64,000 nucleotides of DNA from Marinomonas transparens (GCF_016463975.1 NZ_JAEMNX010000002.1:124001-188000), one strand, 5' to 3'; counted from the stretch's first letter, positions 35,361-48,157 are shown. The notes: generated by a model from the letters alone, not told the origin. Numbers and translations are program-made.

Positions 35361-37619
35361 TTAATGTACGACCGCTTCTTTAATCACATCAAATTTCAGC
35401 TCGTCACTCTTTTCATCCAGCGTCACTTTAACATGCCCACCTTCGTTGAGATCACCAAACAAAATCTGATCGGCTAACGGTTTCTTAAGATGCTCTTGAA
35501 TAACCCTAGCCATGGGGCGCGCGCCCATTTGTCTATCATACCCCTTGTTAGCCAACCAGCCACGAGCCGTATCAGACACCTCTAGCAAGACGCCTTTAGG
35601 ATCCAATTGCGCCTGCAGCTCAACCAAGAACTTATCCACCACATTAAAGATAATGCGTTCATCAAGTTGCTGGAATTGAATCACAGCATCGAGACGGTTT
35701 CTAAATTCTGGTGTAAAAGTTCGGTTGATGATTTCCATGCCATCAGTCGAGTTATCTTGACTAGAGAAACCAATCGAGCGCTTCGCTAGCTCTTCCGCCC
35801 CAGCATTGGAGGTCATTACCAAGATAATATTACGGAAGTCCGCTTTACGACCATTGTTATCGGTTAAAGTCCCGTGATCCATAACCTGCAAGAGCAAGTT
35901 AAAGACTTCCGGATGTGCTTTTTCGATTTCATCGAGCAACACCACACTATGAGGGTTCTTAGTCACCGCCTCTGTCAATAATCCACCTTGATCGAAGCCC
36001 ACATACCCCGGTGGCGCACCAATCAATCTTGATACCGCATGACGCTCCATATATTCAGACATATCAAAGCGAATCAACTCGACACCCAGCTGTTTAGCCA
36101 GTTGACGGGTCACTTCGGTTTTACCGACCCCTGTTGGTCCTGCCATCAAGAAAGAACCAATCGGCTTCTGCTCGGCTTTCAGGCCCGCACGGGACAATTT
36201 AATAGCAGAAGACAAAGAGTCAATGGCTTTATCTTGCCCAAACACCACCATTTTAAGGTTACGTTCTAAATTTGATAACACTTGGCGATCATCTGAGTTC
36301 ACTGCTTTCACAGGAACACGAGCAATTTTCGATACAATATCTTCAATATCTGCAACCGTAATCACATCCTTACGCTTGTCGGCTGGCTGCAAACGCTGAT
36401 ACGCCCCAGCTTCATCAACCACATCAATCGCTTTATCTGGCATATGACGATCCGTCACATAGCGCTGAGCAAGCTCCGCTGCCGCCAAAAGCGCAGGCTC
36501 TTCATACTTAATCTGGTGATGATCCTCAAAAGCACCAATAATGCCTTTTAGTATTTGGTAGGTATCATCAACACTCGGCTCATTCACATCGATTTTTTGA
36601 AAACGACGCGCTAAAGCATGGTCTTTTTCAAATACGCCACGAAATTCTTGGAATGTCGTCGAACCAATACAACGGATACCACCAGAGCTCAATACAGGTT
36701 TTAGCAAATTAGAGGCATCCATCACCCCACCAGACGCCGCACCGGCACCAATAATGGTATGAATTTCGTCGATAAACAGAATCGCATTAGGCAATTTTTT
36801 CAAATCCCCTAATAGTTGCTTCAGGCGTTTCTCAAAATCCCCTCGATACTTTGTTCCGGCGAGCAAAGCACCTAAATCTAACGAATAAACCACTCCGTTC
36901 GCAATAACATCTGGCACATGGCCATCAACAATGCGCTTCGCCAAACCTTCAGCAATCGCAGTTTTACCAACGCCAGACTCACCGACCAGCAAAGGATTAT
37001 TCTTACGGCGGCGAGAAAGGGTTTGAATCACTCGCTCCACTTCGTACTCACGACCAATTAATTTATCTATTTTGCCCGCTTTCGCCTCTTCATTTAGGTT
37101 AGTCGCAAATTTTTGCAGTGGCGCTGCGGCAGTGTCTTCTGCTTCATCTTCTTCTTGATCTGACTCTTTAGAAGAAGCATCACCCAATTTGGAAATACCA
37201 TGGGCAACATAATTCACCACATCGATACGAGCCACACCATGACGCTTCAATAAATAAACCGCTTGGCTTTCTTGCTCGCTAAAGATAGCAACAAGCACAT
37301 TAGCGCCCGTTACTTCACGTTTCCCTGAGGATTGCACATGAAATACAGCACGCTGCAGCACCCGCTGAAAGCCCAATGTTGGCTGCACTTCTCGCTCTTC
37401 ATCGTTATCAGGAATAAGTGGCGTGGTACTGTCCACAAACTCTTCAAGCTCTTTACTGAGTATATCTAGGCTGACGCCGCAAGCGGTTAATACACCGGAT
37501 GCAGCGGCATTTTCAACAAGAGCTAATAACAAATGCTCCACTGTCATGAATTCATGGCGCTTGTCACGCGCCGCTTTAAAAGCAGTATTCAGGGTTTGTT
37601 CTAGTTCTTTATCTAACAT
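35361..37619 (-). CDS. clpA: ATP-dependent Clp protease ATP-binding subunit ClpA
   Basis: 752 residues. ClpN repeats at residues 1-145, D1 with Walker [19 protein letters not shown]2 with [18 protein letters not shown], and an IGF-type loop (RSIGFSSQD) for ClpP docking. It unfolds N-degron and other substrates for ClpP. It is transcribed after clpS, 21 bases apart, and is convergent with infA. Confidence 0.97.
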   Translation of the reverse strand: MLDKELEQTLNTAFKAARDKRHEFMTVEHLLLALVENAAASGVLTACGVSLDILSKELEEFVDSTTPLIPDNDEEREVQPTLGFQRVLQRAVFHVQSSGKREVTGANVLVAIFSEQESQAVYLLKRHGVARIDVVNYVAHGISKLGDASSKESDQEEDEAEDTAAAPLQKFATNLNEEAKAGKIDKLIGREYEVERVIQTLSRRRKNNPLLVGESGVGKTAIAEGLAKRIVDGHVPDVIANGVVYSLDLGALLAGTKYRGDFEKRLKQLLGDLKKLPNAILFIDEIHTIIGAGAASGGVMDASNLLKPVLSSGGIRCIGSTTFQEFRGVFEKDHALARRFQKIDVNEPSVDDTYQILKGIIGAFEDHHQIKYEEPALLAAAELAQRYVTDRHMPDKAIDVVDEAGAYQRLQPADKRKDVITVADIEDIVSKIARVPVKAVNSDDRQVLSNLERNLKMVVFGQDKAIDSLSSAIKLSRAGLKAEQKPIGSFLMAGPTGVGKTEVTRQLAKQLGVELIRFDMSEYMERHAVSRLIGAPPGYVGFDQGGLLTEAVTKNPHSVVLLDEIEKAHPEVFNLLLQVMDHGTLTDNNGRKADFRNIILVMTSNAGAEELAKRSIGFSSQDNSTDGMEIINRTFTPEFRNRLDAVIQFQQLDERIIFNVVDKFLVELQAQLDPKGVLLEVSDTARGWLANKGYDRQMGARPMARVIQEHLKKPLADQILFGDLNEGGHVKVTLDEKSDELKFDVIKEAVVH

Positions 37620-37640
37620 TGCTATGCCCTCACTCTGAAT

Positions 37641-37988
37641 TCAGTCGACTTTTTGTAGGTCGCACATTAAGGGGTGCTCATTCTGTTCTACGAACTGTTG
37701 TACCATTGCCACTTTGGTTTCAGCAATATCAAAAGGGTAAACACCACAAACGCCCTTCCCTTTTGTATGTACTTCTAACATTACCTGATTAGCCTTCTCT
37801 CCATCCATAGAAAAAAAACGTTGGAGAATAAATACGACAAAATCCATTGGCGTATAGTCATCATTAAACAATACCACCTGATACATGGATGGTGGTTTTA
37901 ATTCTGTTTCTTCTGGAGCAATCGCGATGCTTGAGTGCCCGTGCTGCTCATCTTCTGATGTTAGTCTAATTTGTTGATTTACAATCAT
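37641..37988 (-). CDS. clpS: ClpA adaptor protein ClpS
   Basis: 115 residues. The core [17 protein letters not shown] contains the conserved Asp pair that binds the N-degron alpha-amine, followed by [22 protein letters not shown]. It delivers N-end-rule substrates to ClpA. It is the first gene of clpS-clpA, divergent from cspD. Confidence 0.96.
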   Translation of the reverse strand: MIVNQQIRLTSEDEQHGHSSIAIAPEETELKPPSMYQVVLFNDDYTPMDFVVFILQRFFSMDGEKANQVMLEVHTKGKGVCGVYPFDIAETKVAMVQQFVEQNEHPLMCDLQKVD

Positions 37989-38300
37989 CCCATGCCTCTG
38001 AGGCTACATTTTTTCACATAATTAGCCAAATTTAGCTTATTACCACTTATATACGCTTACACATACCATTTGGATTTTACAAATTCCTAAAGGGCTTCTA
38101 CGCTCATAATTAGGATTAAAATGTGCAACCAATGTTTATTGAACAAATTCTAGCATTGAATTACCACTAACAATTTGAACCTATTTAGCAAGCTAATGCG
38201 CTATCTATTTTAAACAAGAGTACTAACGCTTTAGTGAGAAGTAAAAACTTAAGGCAATAAACAACCTATTTTTAACAATTGAGTGAATAAGGAGTGACTC
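37989..38300. other. Intergenic region between clpS and cspD
   Basis: 312 bases, AT-rich, containing divergent promoters and probably a long cspD leader. I saw no coding frame, terminator or clear repeat. Confidence 0.5.
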
Positions 38301-38561
38301 ATGCATAATGGATCCGTGAAGTGGTTTAATAATGCGAAAGGCTATGGCTTTATAATTTCTGAGGAATTTGATGAAGATCTATTCATCCACTACTCAGCAA
38401 TCAATGTGGAAGGCTATAAAACGCTAAAAGCAGGTCAATCCGTTACCTTTAATGTCGAGCCAGGCAACCGAGGACTTCACGCAACAGAGATCACACCAGA
38501 TGCAGAAAGTGTATCGTCAAACACCACAGGCGACGCACCTAAAGAAGCTCAGCCAGCATAA
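38301..38561 (+). CDS. cspD: Cold-shock-domain protein CspD-like
   Basis: 86 residues. RNP1 is KGYGFI in GSVKWFNNAKGYGFIISEE and RNP2 is EDLFIHYSAI. The C-terminal tail is Pro/Ala/Thr-rich and longer than CspA. In E. coli CspD binds single-stranded DNA and inhibits replication in stationary phase; its location beside clpS-clpA is conserved. AAGGAG precedes the ATG. Confidence 0.92.
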   Translation: MHNGSVKWFNNAKGYGFIISEEFDEDLFIHYSAINVEGYKTLKAGQSVTFNVEPGNRGLHATEITPDAESVSSNTTGDAPKEAQPA

Positions 38562-38688
38562 TAAAAAGCGACCTCATATCGCTATCATAGACTGAGTTTG
38601 GTATCTTAAGGCCCTTATCGAAATTAAAGAGGCAGCCCTGTTGTCTCTTTAACTTTTGTCTATTACTCCATGCCGATACGTTGCTCTC

Positions 38689-39417
38689 ATGCCCTCATCG
38701 CTACTTATATTCAACAAACCTTTTCGAGTCTTGAGCCAATTTTCTGAACAAGATGATAAGACCACGCTTGCAAATTATATTCAGGCCCCTGATTTTTACC
38801 CTGCTGGAAGGTTAGATTTTGATTCAGAAGGCCTTCTGCTACTGACCAATCAAGGTTCACTGCAACATATTATCGCTTCGCCGGATTTTAAATTGCCCAA
38901 AACCTATTGGGTGCAAGTAGAAGGCAACATCTCCGAAGAAGCGCTTGATCAATTAAGGCAGGGGGTTGAATTAAAAGATGGACTGACTAAACCCGCGCAA
39001 GCCGAACGCATGCCAGAGCCAGAAATATGGCAGAGAACACCGCCAGTACGATTCCGAGAAAGCATTCCTACCAGCTGGCTTTCATTACAAATTAAAGAAG
39101 GCAAAAACCGTCAGGTACGTAGAATGACGGCCGCGGTTGGCTTCCCTACACTCAGGCTCATACGCTATGCCATTGGCCCTTATTCCCTAGAAGACATTAA
39201 ATTAGGCGAATGGAAGCACATTGACCCGACCGAAGAATTAGAAAAAGAGGTAAAGCATTTTGAACAACAAAGAAAGGGTAAGGCTCCCTCACCTAACCGT
39301 CGCCGCCCTAGTGAAAAAAGACAATCTGGACCTCAAAGAAACACAATACCTCATGGTAAAGGAGTGGCAAGACGGGCAACTGGTACTAAACCAGCCAGCA
39401 GGGCACATAGAAAATAA
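38689..39417 (+). CDS. rluE: 23S rRNA pseudouridine synthase RluE
   Basis: 242 residues from ATG 38689, chosen because homology begins with SLLIFNKPFRVLSQF; a TTG at 38656 is an alternative. RluA/RsuA-type catalytic Asp in AGRLDFDSEGLLLLTN; KEGKNRQVRRMTAAVGFPTLRL is the second conserved block. It modifies U2457. The C-terminal 55 residues are a basic tail (KGKAPSPNRRRPSEKRQSG) that is encoded where nudJ begins, in another frame. Confidence 0.92.
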   Translation: MPSSLLIFNKPFRVLSQFSEQDDKTTLANYIQAPDFYPAGRLDFDSEGLLLLTNQGSLQHIIASPDFKLPKTYWVQVEGNISEEALDQLRQGVELKDGLTKPAQAERMPEPEIWQRTPPVRFRESIPTSWLSLQIKEGKNRQVRRMTAAVGFPTLRLIRYAIGPYSLEDIKLGEWKHIDPTEELEKEVKHFEQQRKGKAPSPNRRRPSEKRQSGPQRNTIPHGKGVARRATGTKPASRAHRK

Positions 39418-39757
39418 CGAAAGCGCCATTGACGCTGTTATTCGAGAAACGCTAGAAGAGTCCGGCTGGTTAGTAAAACCTATTGGTTTACTTGGCTTCT
39501 ATTCCTTCACACCTTTTGAGGGCGCCGACACCTATCATCGTTTGTGCTTCTTATGCGACCCCATCACAGAAGCAAGCCAAGAGCTTGATTCCGATATCGA
39601 ATCCAGCCATTGGTTAAGCTATGAAGAGATACTTTCCTTACCCCATCGCAGCCCATTGATTAAAGCCTGCATTGAAGATTCACTCAACAACCCCATTATA
39701 CCTTTGGCGTTTCTATCTGATCAGTTTCTACAACCTGTGTCAGAGACAAGAAAGTGA
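39260..39757 (+). CDS. nudJ: NUDIX hydrolase NudJ
   Basis: 165 residues from TTG 39260, with GAGG ten bases upstream. The Nudix box is GHIENNESAIDAVIRETLEE followed by SGW, fitting G-x5-E-x7-REUxEExGU. E. coli NudJ hydrolyses thiamine pyrophosphates and nucleoside triphosphates. The first 158 bases overlap the rluE tail in a different frame, since homology (LPHLTVAALVKK) begins inside rluE. Order rluE-nudJ-mnmA-hflD is conserved with E. coli. Confidence 0.9.
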   Translation: MNNKERVRLPHLTVAALVKKDNLDLKETQYLMVKEWQDGQLVLNQPAGHIENNESAIDAVIRETLEESGWLVKPIGLLGFYSFTPFEGADTYHRLCFLCDPITEASQELDSDIESSHWLSYEEILSLPHRSPLIKACIEDSLNNPIIPLAFLSDQFLQPVSETRK

Positions 39758-39850
39758 TACTATAGCTGCCATAAATTTTACCCGAGGCACCGCCTCTTCG
39801 TTTTACAAGTACTTGCGAAGAGTACTTACTACCATGAGTAATTACAGGTC

Positions 39851-40972
39851 ATGAACGAACACCCTATTGCCGATAACGCAAAGAGCACGAAAAAAGTCAT
39901 TGTTGGCATGTCTGGCGGTGTTGACTCCTCCGTTTCCGCACTCCTTTTAATGCAACAGGGTTATCAAGTCGAAGGCCTGTTCATGAAAAACTGGGACGAA
40001 GACGACGGCACAGAATACTGCACAGCAAAAGACGACCTTGCGGATGCCCAAGCCGTATCAGATACATTAGGGATTAAACTACACACAGCTAATTTCGCAT
40101 CAGAATATTGGGATAATGTTTTCGAGCATTTCCTAGAAGAATACAAGGCAGGCAGAACCCCAAATCCAGACATTCTCTGCAACAAAGAAATCAAATTTAA
40201 AGCCTTCTTGGAATATGCCTTAGCTCTAGGAGCAGATTATATTGCCACCGGTCATTATGTACGGCGCGGCGAACGAGATGACGAACCACTTCTGCTAAAA
40301 GGCTTAGACAGCAACAAGGATCAAAGTTACTTTTTATACGCTGTCGGCAAAGACGAAATTGCCAAAACCTTATTTCCAGTCGGCGAGTTAGAAAAGCCTG
40401 AAGTACGACGTCTTGCTGAAGAGTTCAAGCTTATTACACACAACAAAAAAGACAGCACCGGCATCTGCTTTATTGGCGAACGTCGCTTTAAAGACTTTCT
40501 AGAACAGTATTTACCCGCCCAACCCGGCGACATCGAAACCCTTGAAGGTGACAAAATTGCGCGCCACCATGGGCTTATGTACCACACTATTGGCCAGCGT
40601 CAGGGCTTGGGCATCGGAGGCTTAGCAAAGTATTCTGATGATCCATGGTACGTGGTAGAAAAAGACCTTGATCGCAACGTACTTGTGGTGACACAAGGCG
40701 GACAACACGAATCCCTATTCAAAACACACTTAATTGCTGATAATTTTGACTGGGTGGCTCGCTCTAAACCAACACTGCCGCTAACTTGTAAAGCCAAGTG
40801 CCGCTACCGGCAAGCAGATCAAGATTGCACTCTTTCAGAGTTAGAAGACGGTCGCATAGAAGTCGCTTTTGTCGAGCCACAACGAGCCATCACACCGGGA
40901 CAATCTGTGGTTTTTTACCTGGATGACATTTGCCTCGGCGGCGGTATTATCAATCTGGCCTTTAACAAATAA
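39851..40972 (+). CDS. mnmA: tRNA-specific 2-thiouridylase MnmA
   Basis: 373 residues. The PP-loop is [15 protein letters not shown]; catalytic cysteines lie in [13 protein letters not shown] and [12 protein letters not shown]. It forms s2U34 in tRNA-Lys, -Glu and -Gln using sulfur from TusE, whose operon is at 23740-25097. It follows nudJ by 93 bases. Confidence 0.97.
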   Translation: MNEHPIADNAKSTKKVIVGMSGGVDSSVSALLLMQQGYQVEGLFMKNWDEDDGTEYCTAKDDLADAQAVSDTLGIKLHTANFASEYWDNVFEHFLEEYKAGRTPNPDILCNKEIKFKAFLEYALALGADYIATGHYVRRGERDDEPLLLKGLDSNKDQSYFLYAVGKDEIAKTLFPVGELEKPEVRRLAEEFKLITHNKKDSTGICFIGERRFKDFLEQYLPAQPGDIETLEGDKIARHHGLMYHTIGQRQGLGIGGLAKYSDDPWYVVEKDLDRNVLVVTQGGQHESLFKTHLIADNFDWVARSKPTLPLTCKAKCRYRQADQDCTLSELEDGRIEVAFVEPQRAITPGQSVVFYLDDICLGGGIINLAFNK

Positions 40973-40990
40973 TTTATTGAGAATAGTCAC

Positions 40991-41620
40991 GTGAGTAGTC
41001 GAGAAAAAGAGCAAACCATTGCCTTATCCGCAGTATTTCAAGCGGCTGAACTCGTCGCTGTGCTAGCAAAAACAGGCAAAGTTGACAATGAAAGTCTACA
41101 GCCCTTAATTGAAAGCATCTTAGTACTAAGCGCCCCTTCGACAGAAGACATCTATGGCGGCCAGTGGGACTGCCAAACCAAACTCGCTTTAGGACGACGC
41201 ATTTCTCGCCAAGCCTTGGGAAAAGACAGAAACAGCGTCAACCCTGATACCTTGCGCTACGCACTGAGTATGATTCACCTAGAAAACAAGCTATCCAAAG
41301 CGCCACAAATGCTGTCGGCTATAGGTCAAAAGATCACTCAAGTTGAACAAAAGAAAGACCATTACGACAGCGTGTTACACGAAAACATGATTGCATCCAT
41401 TTCAGGTATGTACCAAGACACCTTAAGCAAATTGCCTTTTCGCATTCAGGTTCATGGCGATAGCCGCTTCCTACAACAGCCTTATATTGCCAACCAAGTT
41501 CGTAGCATTTTGATGTCTGGCATACGGGCAGCCATGTTATGGCGTCAGCTTGGCGGAAAACGCTGGCATTTGATTTTTAAACGAAAAGCCTTATTACACG
41601 CTTTAGAATCACGTAATTAA
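40991..41620 (+). CDS. hflD: High-frequency lysogenization protein HflD
   Basis: 209 residues of the DUF489 family, mostly helical and peripheral to the membrane, with QTIALSAVFQAAELVAVLAKTG at the start. The start codon is GTG at 40991. E. coli HflD binds lambda CII. Downstream lies a terminator, so purB is not directly co-transcribed as it is in E. coli. Confidence 0.93.
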   Translation: MSSREKEQTIALSAVFQAAELVAVLAKTGKVDNESLQPLIESILVLSAPSTEDIYGGQWDCQTKLALGRRISRQALGKDRNSVNPDTLRYALSMIHLENKLSKAPQMLSAIGQKITQVEQKKDHYDSVLHENMIASISGMYQDTLSKLPFRIQVHGDSRFLQQPYIANQVRSILMSGIRAAMLWRQLGGKRWHLIFKRKALLHALESRN

Positions 41621-41631
41621 AACGCATATAG

Positions 41632-41652
41632 AAAAGGCCGATGGCCTTTTTG
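41632..41652 (+). terminator. Terminator after hflD
   Basis: Hairpin AAAAGGCC-GAT-GGCCTTTTT. Confidence 0.88.
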
Positions 41653-41875
41653 ACTAAATAAAAACAGGCAGATGCTAGCAAAAGGAAAGTAGATAGAATA
41701 TCTCTCTACTACGAATAACTAACATCAATCTTGAGTATATCTTGAGCCAATGTATCTATGGCTTTTTTTTAGGTAGTATGATGGCCAAAATTTTAATCTG
41801 TTAATTAAAGGAATGGCGACCAAAAGTCACCTTCGATCCAATAGGCGATATCGCCTGAAATGTTAGGGGAATTAC

Positions 41876-44095
41876 ATGTCAAAGCAAACCATTTATTACA
41901 CGCTGACCGATGAAGCACCGGCACTGGCGACTGCATCTTTACTTCCTATCTTTGGCGCTTTCGCGAAAGAAGCCGATATCGAACTAAAGCTAACCGATAT
42001 CTCTCTTGCTGGCCGTATTCTTTCTGCCTTTTCTGACCTCCTTCCTAGCGATCAAAAAGTTGAAGATGGGCTGAAGTTTCTAGGTGAACTAACCGCAGAC
42101 CCTAAAGCAAACATCGTTAAGCTACCTAATATCAGTGCTTCTTTACCACAGCTAAACGCCGCTATTAAAGAATTACAAAGCCAAGGCTTCGACATTCCAG
42201 CCTACCCAGAAAACGCACAAAGCGATGCCGAAAAAGACGCCCAAGCGCGTTATTCAAAAATCCTCGGTAGTGCTGTAAACCCAGTTCTACGTCAAGGCAA
42301 CTCTGACCGCCGCGCACCAGCTGCGGTCAAAGGCTTCGCTCGCAAAAACCCACACTCTATGGGTAAATGGAGCAAAACATCCACGTCTCATGCCGATTAT
42401 ATGCGCGACGGCGATTTCTTCTCTTCTGAGCAATCCGTAACAATGGACTCAGATCAAACCGTTAGCATTGAGTTTGTTGGCAAAGACGGCTCTGTTGAAG
42501 TGAAAAAATCACTTCCTCTTATTGCTGGTGAAGTGCTAGACAGCATGAATATCAGTTGCAAGAAGCTACGCGCCTTCTTTGAAGAGTCACTACAAGACGC
42601 CAAAGAAAATAACATCATGTGGTCTTTACACGTTAAAGCAACCATGATGAAAGTCTCTCACCCAATCGTTTTCGGCCACGCGGTAACGGTTTTCTACAAA
42701 GACGTATTTGAAAAATACGGCGAACTCTTCAACGACATCGGCGTTAATCCAAACAACGGTCTAGGCAGCGTTTACGACAAGATCAAAACACTACCTGAAG
42801 CGCAACAAGCAGAAATCAAACAAGCCATCGAAGCTTGCTACGAAACTCGTCCAGAACTAGCCATGGTTGATTCTGATAAGGGCATCACTAACCTACACGT
42901 ACCAAGTGATGTCATTGTTGATGCCTCTATGCCTGCGATGATACGTAACTCTGGTAAAATGTGGGGCCGTGATGGTAAAGCACATGACGCAAAAGCCGTT
43001 ATGCCAGAAAGTACTTATGCTCGCATTTACCAAGAAACCATCAACTTCTGTAAAACCAATGGCGCGTTCGATCCGGTTACCATGGGTACAGTACCAAACG
43101 TTGGCTTGATGGCTCAAAAAGCAGAAGAATATGGTTCTCACGACAAAACATTTGAAATGCAAGCTGACGGCGTAATGCGTATTGTTGACGCAAAAGGCAA
43201 TGTCCTTATGCAACACAATGTTGAAAAAGGTGACATCTGGCGTGCTTGCCAAACTAAAGATGCTCCAATCCGCGACTGGGTTAAGCTAGGCGTTACTCGT
43301 GCTCGTCAATCTGATACTCCAGCCGTATTCTGGCTAGACGAAGAACGTGCCCATGACAACGAACTTCGCAAAAAAGTGGAAACCTACCTAAAAGAGCACG
43401 ACATCAACGGTCTAGACATTCGCATCATGTCTTACAACGAAGCAATACGTTTCTCTATGGAACGCATCATTCGCGGCCAAGACACTATCTCGGTAACAGG
43501 TAACGTACTACGCGACTACTTAACCGATTTATTCCCTATCATGGAATTAGGGACATCCGCGAAAATGCTTTCTATCGTTCCAATGCTTCAAGGCGGTGGT
43601 ATGTACGAAACTGGCGCGGGTGGCTCTGCTCCTAAGCATGTTCAACAACTAATGGAAGAAAACCACCTTCGTTGGGACTCTCTAGGAGAATTCTTGGCCG
43701 TAGCCGTGTCCTTTGAAGAGCTGGGTATCAAGCATAACAATGAGAAAGCCATCGTACTTGCTAAATGCCTAGATAAAGCAACAGGTAAGCTTTTAGACAC
43801 CAACAAGTCGCCTTCACGTAAAACAGGCGAAATCGACAACCGTGGCAGCCATTTCTACCTTGCTATGTATTGGGCTCAAGAACTTGCCGCGCAAACAGAA
43901 AATGCAGAGCTTGCCACTCAATTTGCATCATTAGCAAAAGAGCTAACAGCAAAAGAAGCGGCCATTATCGCGGAACTGACTGAAGTGCAAGGCAAACCTG
44001 CTGGCCTATCTGGTTACTACAACATCAACCTTGAAGAAGTGACTAAGATCATGCGCCCAAGCAATACCTTCAACCAGGTGTTGGCTTCCCTATAA
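41876..44095 (+). CDS. icd: Isocitrate dehydrogenase, monomeric NADP-dependent type
   Basis: 739 residues, the size of monomeric IDH (about 740), unrelated in sequence to the homodimeric E. coli enzyme. Typical blocks: [16 protein letters not shown] near the start, [20 protein letters not shown] with the substrate-binding region, and [20 protein letters not shown]. It converts isocitrate to 2-oxoglutarate in the TCA cycle. It is monocistronic with a strong terminator. It lies between hflD and purB, unlike in E. coli. Confidence 0.97.
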   Translation: MSKQTIYYTLTDEAPALATASLLPIFGAFAKEADIELKLTDISLAGRILSAFSDLLPSDQKVEDGLKFLGELTADPKANIVKLPNISASLPQLNAAIKELQSQGFDIPAYPENAQSDAEKDAQARYSKILGSAVNPVLRQGNSDRRAPAAVKGFARKNPHSMGKWSKTSTSHADYMRDGDFFSSEQSVTMDSDQTVSIEFVGKDGSVEVKKSLPLIAGEVLDSMNISCKKLRAFFEESLQDAKENNIMWSLHVKATMMKVSHPIVFGHAVTVFYKDVFEKYGELFNDIGVNPNNGLGSVYDKIKTLPEAQQAEIKQAIEACYETRPELAMVDSDKGITNLHVPSDVIVDASMPAMIRNSGKMWGRDGKAHDAKAVMPESTYARIYQETINFCKTNGAFDPVTMGTVPNVGLMAQKAEEYGSHDKTFEMQADGVMRIVDAKGNVLMQHNVEKGDIWRACQTKDAPIRDWVKLGVTRARQSDTPAVFWLDEERAHDNELRKKVETYLKEHDINGLDIRIMSYNEAIRFSMERIIRGQDTISVTGNVLRDYLTDLFPIMELGTSAKMLSIVPMLQGGGMYETGAGGSAPKHVQQLMEENHLRWDSLGEFLAVAVSFEELGIKHNNEKAIVLAKCLDKATGKLLDTNKSPSRKTGEIDNRGSHFYLAMYWAQELAAQTENAELATQFASLAKELTAKEAAIIAELTEVQGKPAGLSGYYNINLEEVTKIMRPSNTFNQVLASL

Positions 44096-44120
44096 GGCTA
44101 AAAGATCTAAATAATACCAA

Positions 44121-44161
44121 GCCCAGATACTTATCCTTTCGATAAGTATCTGGGCTTTTTT
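44121..44161 (+). terminator. Strong terminator after icd
   Basis: Perfect 15-bp stem (44121-44135 with 44141-44155), five-base loop, then six T. Confidence 0.96.
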
Positions 44162-44215
44162 ATACCATACATTCGGCGAATCCCTGTATTACCTCAGCCC
44201 TTTTGCCTATAATAG

Positions 44216-45625
<1,410 letters not shown>

Positions 45626-45648
45626 GCTTTGTTTTAAGTGAACAAATA

Positions 45649-45676
45649 AAAAGGGCCGATTTATCGGCTCTTTTTT
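45649..45676 (+). terminator. Terminator after purB
   Basis: Hairpin GGGCCGAT-TT-ATCGGCTC followed by T6, with one G-T pair. Confidence 0.88.
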
Positions 45677-45715
45677 ATCTCCTCACTAAATTTCATTCAT
45701 TTTTACGAGCAATAT

Positions 45716-46909
45716 ATGACCGACCTAAACATACCTTTAGCCATTCTTGGTGGTATGACAGCGCAAACCTTTTTAGATGAATATTGGCAGAAAAAACCTC
45801 TTGTCATTCGTGCTGGCCTAACGGATTTTGAAGTTCCGTTAGAAGCAGACGAGCTCGCTGGCATGGCAATGGAAGAAGAAGTCGAGTCACGCATAGTTAT
45901 CGAAAACGGCCAGACACCGTGGCAAATGCAACAAGGCCCATTCGACGAAAATACCTTTGCTTCCTTACCTGAAAAAGAATGGACATTATTGGTTCAAGCG
46001 GTCGATCATTGGGTTCCTGAAGTTCAAGCCTTAAAAGAACAATTCCAGTTTTTACCCAGCTGGCGCTTAGACGACGTGATGATCAGTTATGCGACTGAGG
46101 GTGGAAGCGTTGGCCCCCATTATGATCAATACGATGTTTTCTTAATACAGGTAGCCGGTAAGCGCCGTTGGCAAGCATTGGCTCCACACGAATACCAAGA
46201 TTCTGCCATAGCAAATGTCGCCTTACATATTTTAGATAACTTCAATATAAACCCTGAAATGGACTGGGAACTTGAGGCCGGTGATATTTTATACCTACCA
46301 CCCAATTTCGCGCACAATGGCCGCTCGATGGACGATGAATGCATGACTTATTCCATCGGCTTCCGAGCACCTAGCCTACAAGATGCATTGACAGGTCTTC
46401 GCGATAAACTATGTGAAAGCATTAATGTCAAAGATCGATTTGCTGCTCCAGAAACGGGCAAACGTGAACACAACGCACAAATTCATTCAGACGATATTAC
46501 TTATTTACAAACAGAACTCGCTCGCTTAATGAATCAGCCGAACCTATTAGCAAACTGGTTAGGCGAAACCATGAGCGAAAGCAAATACCCTGAATACCTA
46601 GCGCCTTTAAATAGCAAAGAACTGGATGAAGCCTTCCAAAATGCCATGCAAGGACAGACATTTATTCGTCCTGGCGATGCTCGTATTTGCTATTATCACG
46701 CTACCAATCAAAATATAATAAGCGTATTTTGTAATGGTAAGAGTCTAGAGATCAATGCAGAGTTGGCTCATTTCATACAAGCCATTACGGATCAAGTAGA
46801 ATTCGATTTCTCTGGTCTAGATTTAAGCCAAAATAGCGATTTAGAACCACTCGTGCGATTTCTTATTCGTCAGCAAGGGTTGATCGAACTTGTTGCACCA
46901 GAAGCATAA
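45716..46909 (+). CDS. roxA: RoxA/YcfD-like ribosomal oxygenase (JmjC cupin)
   Basis: 397 residues. JmjC-type Fe(II)/2-oxoglutarate hydroxylase: the metal ligands are HYD in GPHYDQYDVFLIQ and the distal His in PPNFAHNGRSMDDE. E. coli YcfD/RoxA hydroxylates Arg81 of ribosomal protein L16. An N-terminal cupin is followed by a C-terminal winged-helix region. It is followed by a GNAT gene 11 bases downstream. Confidence 0.9.
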   Translation: MTDLNIPLAILGGMTAQTFLDEYWQKKPLVIRAGLTDFEVPLEADELAGMAMEEEVESRIVIENGQTPWQMQQGPFDENTFASLPEKEWTLLVQAVDHWVPEVQALKEQFQFLPSWRLDDVMISYATEGGSVGPHYDQYDVFLIQVAGKRRWQALAPHEYQDSAIANVALHILDNFNINPEMDWELEAGDILYLPPNFAHNGRSMDDECMTYSIGFRAPSLQDALTGLRDKLCESINVKDRFAAPETGKREHNAQIHSDDITYLQTELARLMNQPNLLANWLGETMSESKYPEYLAPLNSKELDEAFQNAMQGQTFIRPGDARICYYHATNQNIISVFCNGKSLEINAELAHFIQAITDQVEFDFSGLDLSQNSDLEPLVRFLIRQQGLIELVAPEA

Positions 46910-46920
46910 AAGGAGACAAG

Positions 46921-47337
46921 GTGAAGGTATTAACGTCAGACTGGAAAAGCAGCAAAGACCAACTAACCTTTGTTCGCAAACAAGTTTTCATTATTGAACA
47001 AGGTATCGACGAGAAAGACGAGTGGGATGAGCATGATGAAGACGCCGTGCATTTCGTTGCTTTCGGAACCACTGCTGTGCCGACTGGAACCTGTCGATTA
47101 ACAGAAGATGGCCAGTTAGGACGCCTAGCCGTATTACCAGCTTATCGCCATCAGGGTTATGGTGAAATGCTAGTCACCAAAGCCATACAAGTTGCGCGCC
47201 AGATGGGCATTAAGACTGCTTTCTTACATGCACAAGTCGATGTGCAAACCTTTTATGAAAAACAAAATTTTCATACCGATGGAAAAATGTTTTTAGAAGC
47301 GGGAAAAATGCATATTCGCATGGAAAGAGATATCTAA
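46921..47337 (+). CDS. GNAT family N-acetyltransferase
   Basis: 138 residues from GTG 46921, preceded by AGGAG. The acetyl-CoA motif is RLAVLPAYRHQGYGEMLVTKA (R-x-x-G-x-G). The N-terminus FVRKQVFIIEQGIDEKDEWD resembles ElaA/YjcF-type acetyltransferases. It is cotranscribed with the RoxA-like gene; the substrate is unknown. Confidence 0.85.
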   Translation: MKVLTSDWKSSKDQLTFVRKQVFIIEQGIDEKDEWDEHDEDAVHFVAFGTTAVPTGTCRLTEDGQLGRLAVLPAYRHQGYGEMLVTKAIQVARQMGIKTAFLHAQVDVQTFYEKQNFHTDGKMFLEAGKMHIRMERDI

Positions 47338-47352
47338 CGCCATTCCAAACAC

Positions 47353-47394
47353 AAAGAAGCGAGCACCTTACTCTAAGGTTGCTCGCTTCTTTTT
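47353..47394 (+). terminator. Terminator shared by GNAT and FKBP genes
   Basis: Long inverted repeat beginning AAGAAGCGAGC and ending GCTCGCTTCTTTTT; A and T tracts make it usable in both directions. Confidence 0.9.
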
Positions 47395-47416
47395 ATGTCT
47401 TTTAGCTCAGTTGCAA

Positions 47417-48037
47417 TTAAACAACCGCAATTAACTCAACATCAAACTGAAGAACAGAATGAGGTTGAATCATTGCACCAGCGCCTTGTGCGCCGTATGC
47501 TAATTCAGAAGGAATTGTTAGACGGTATTTCGCACCTTCTTTCATCAACTGAAGACCTTCAGTCCAACCAGCAATAACACCAGTTAGAGGAAATTCAATT
47601 GGCTCACCACGAGCAATTGAGCTATCGAATACTTGACCATCAAGTAAACGACCTTCGTAATGAACACGTACTGTCGACTCACGACTTGGCGTGGCGCCTG
47701 TTCCTGCTTCTAGCTCTTCATATTGTAAGCCACTTTCAGTAACCTGAACGCCTTCTTTTTCCTTGTTTGCAGCAAGAAACTCTTCGCCCGCTTGTACATT
47801 ACCAGCAGAGGCTTCACGAGTTTTTTCTTCCATTTTTTGCTGTAATTCAGCAAAAGCCGCTTCTAGCTCTTCACCAGGAACGCGCATTTCTGCTTGATTC
47901 AAAGAATCTTCAATCGCGGCAAAAAGGTGAGTTAAAGACAATTCACCAAGATCACTACCACGTAGCTGATCACCAATTTGACGACCAATGCCGTATGCGA
48001 TTTTTGCTTCATTCGAGTCGAACGACAGTTCTGACAT
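47417..48037 (-). CDS. fklB: FKBP-type peptidyl-prolyl cis-trans isomerase (FklB-like)
   Basis: 206 residues. An N-terminal dimerisation region (IAYGIGRQIGDQLRGSDLGE) precedes the FKBP domain: VRVHYEGRLLDGQVFDSS, VIAGWTEGLQLMKEGAKYRL, IPSELAYGAQGAG. No signal peptide, so it is probably cytosolic like E. coli FklB rather than FkpA. It assists folding of proline-containing substrates. Confidence 0.93.
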   Translation of the reverse strand: MSELSFDSNEAKIAYGIGRQIGDQLRGSDLGELSLTHLFAAIEDSLNQAEMRVPGEELEAAFAELQQKMEEKTREASAGNVQAGEEFLAANKEKEGVQVTESGLQYEELEAGTGATPSRESTVRVHYEGRLLDGQVFDSSIARGEPIEFPLTGVIAGWTEGLQLMKEGAKYRLTIPSELAYGAQGAGAMIQPHSVLQFDVELIAVV

Positions 48038-48157
48038 GTTTAAACTCTCTTTTATAAATGTAAATTTGAAGGCGTATCATAACATAGCAAGAATCCCCTA
48101 GGATATTGACTGCCTACTTCTTCTAGCAACATAGACAAAACAATTAGCATAATAGAG

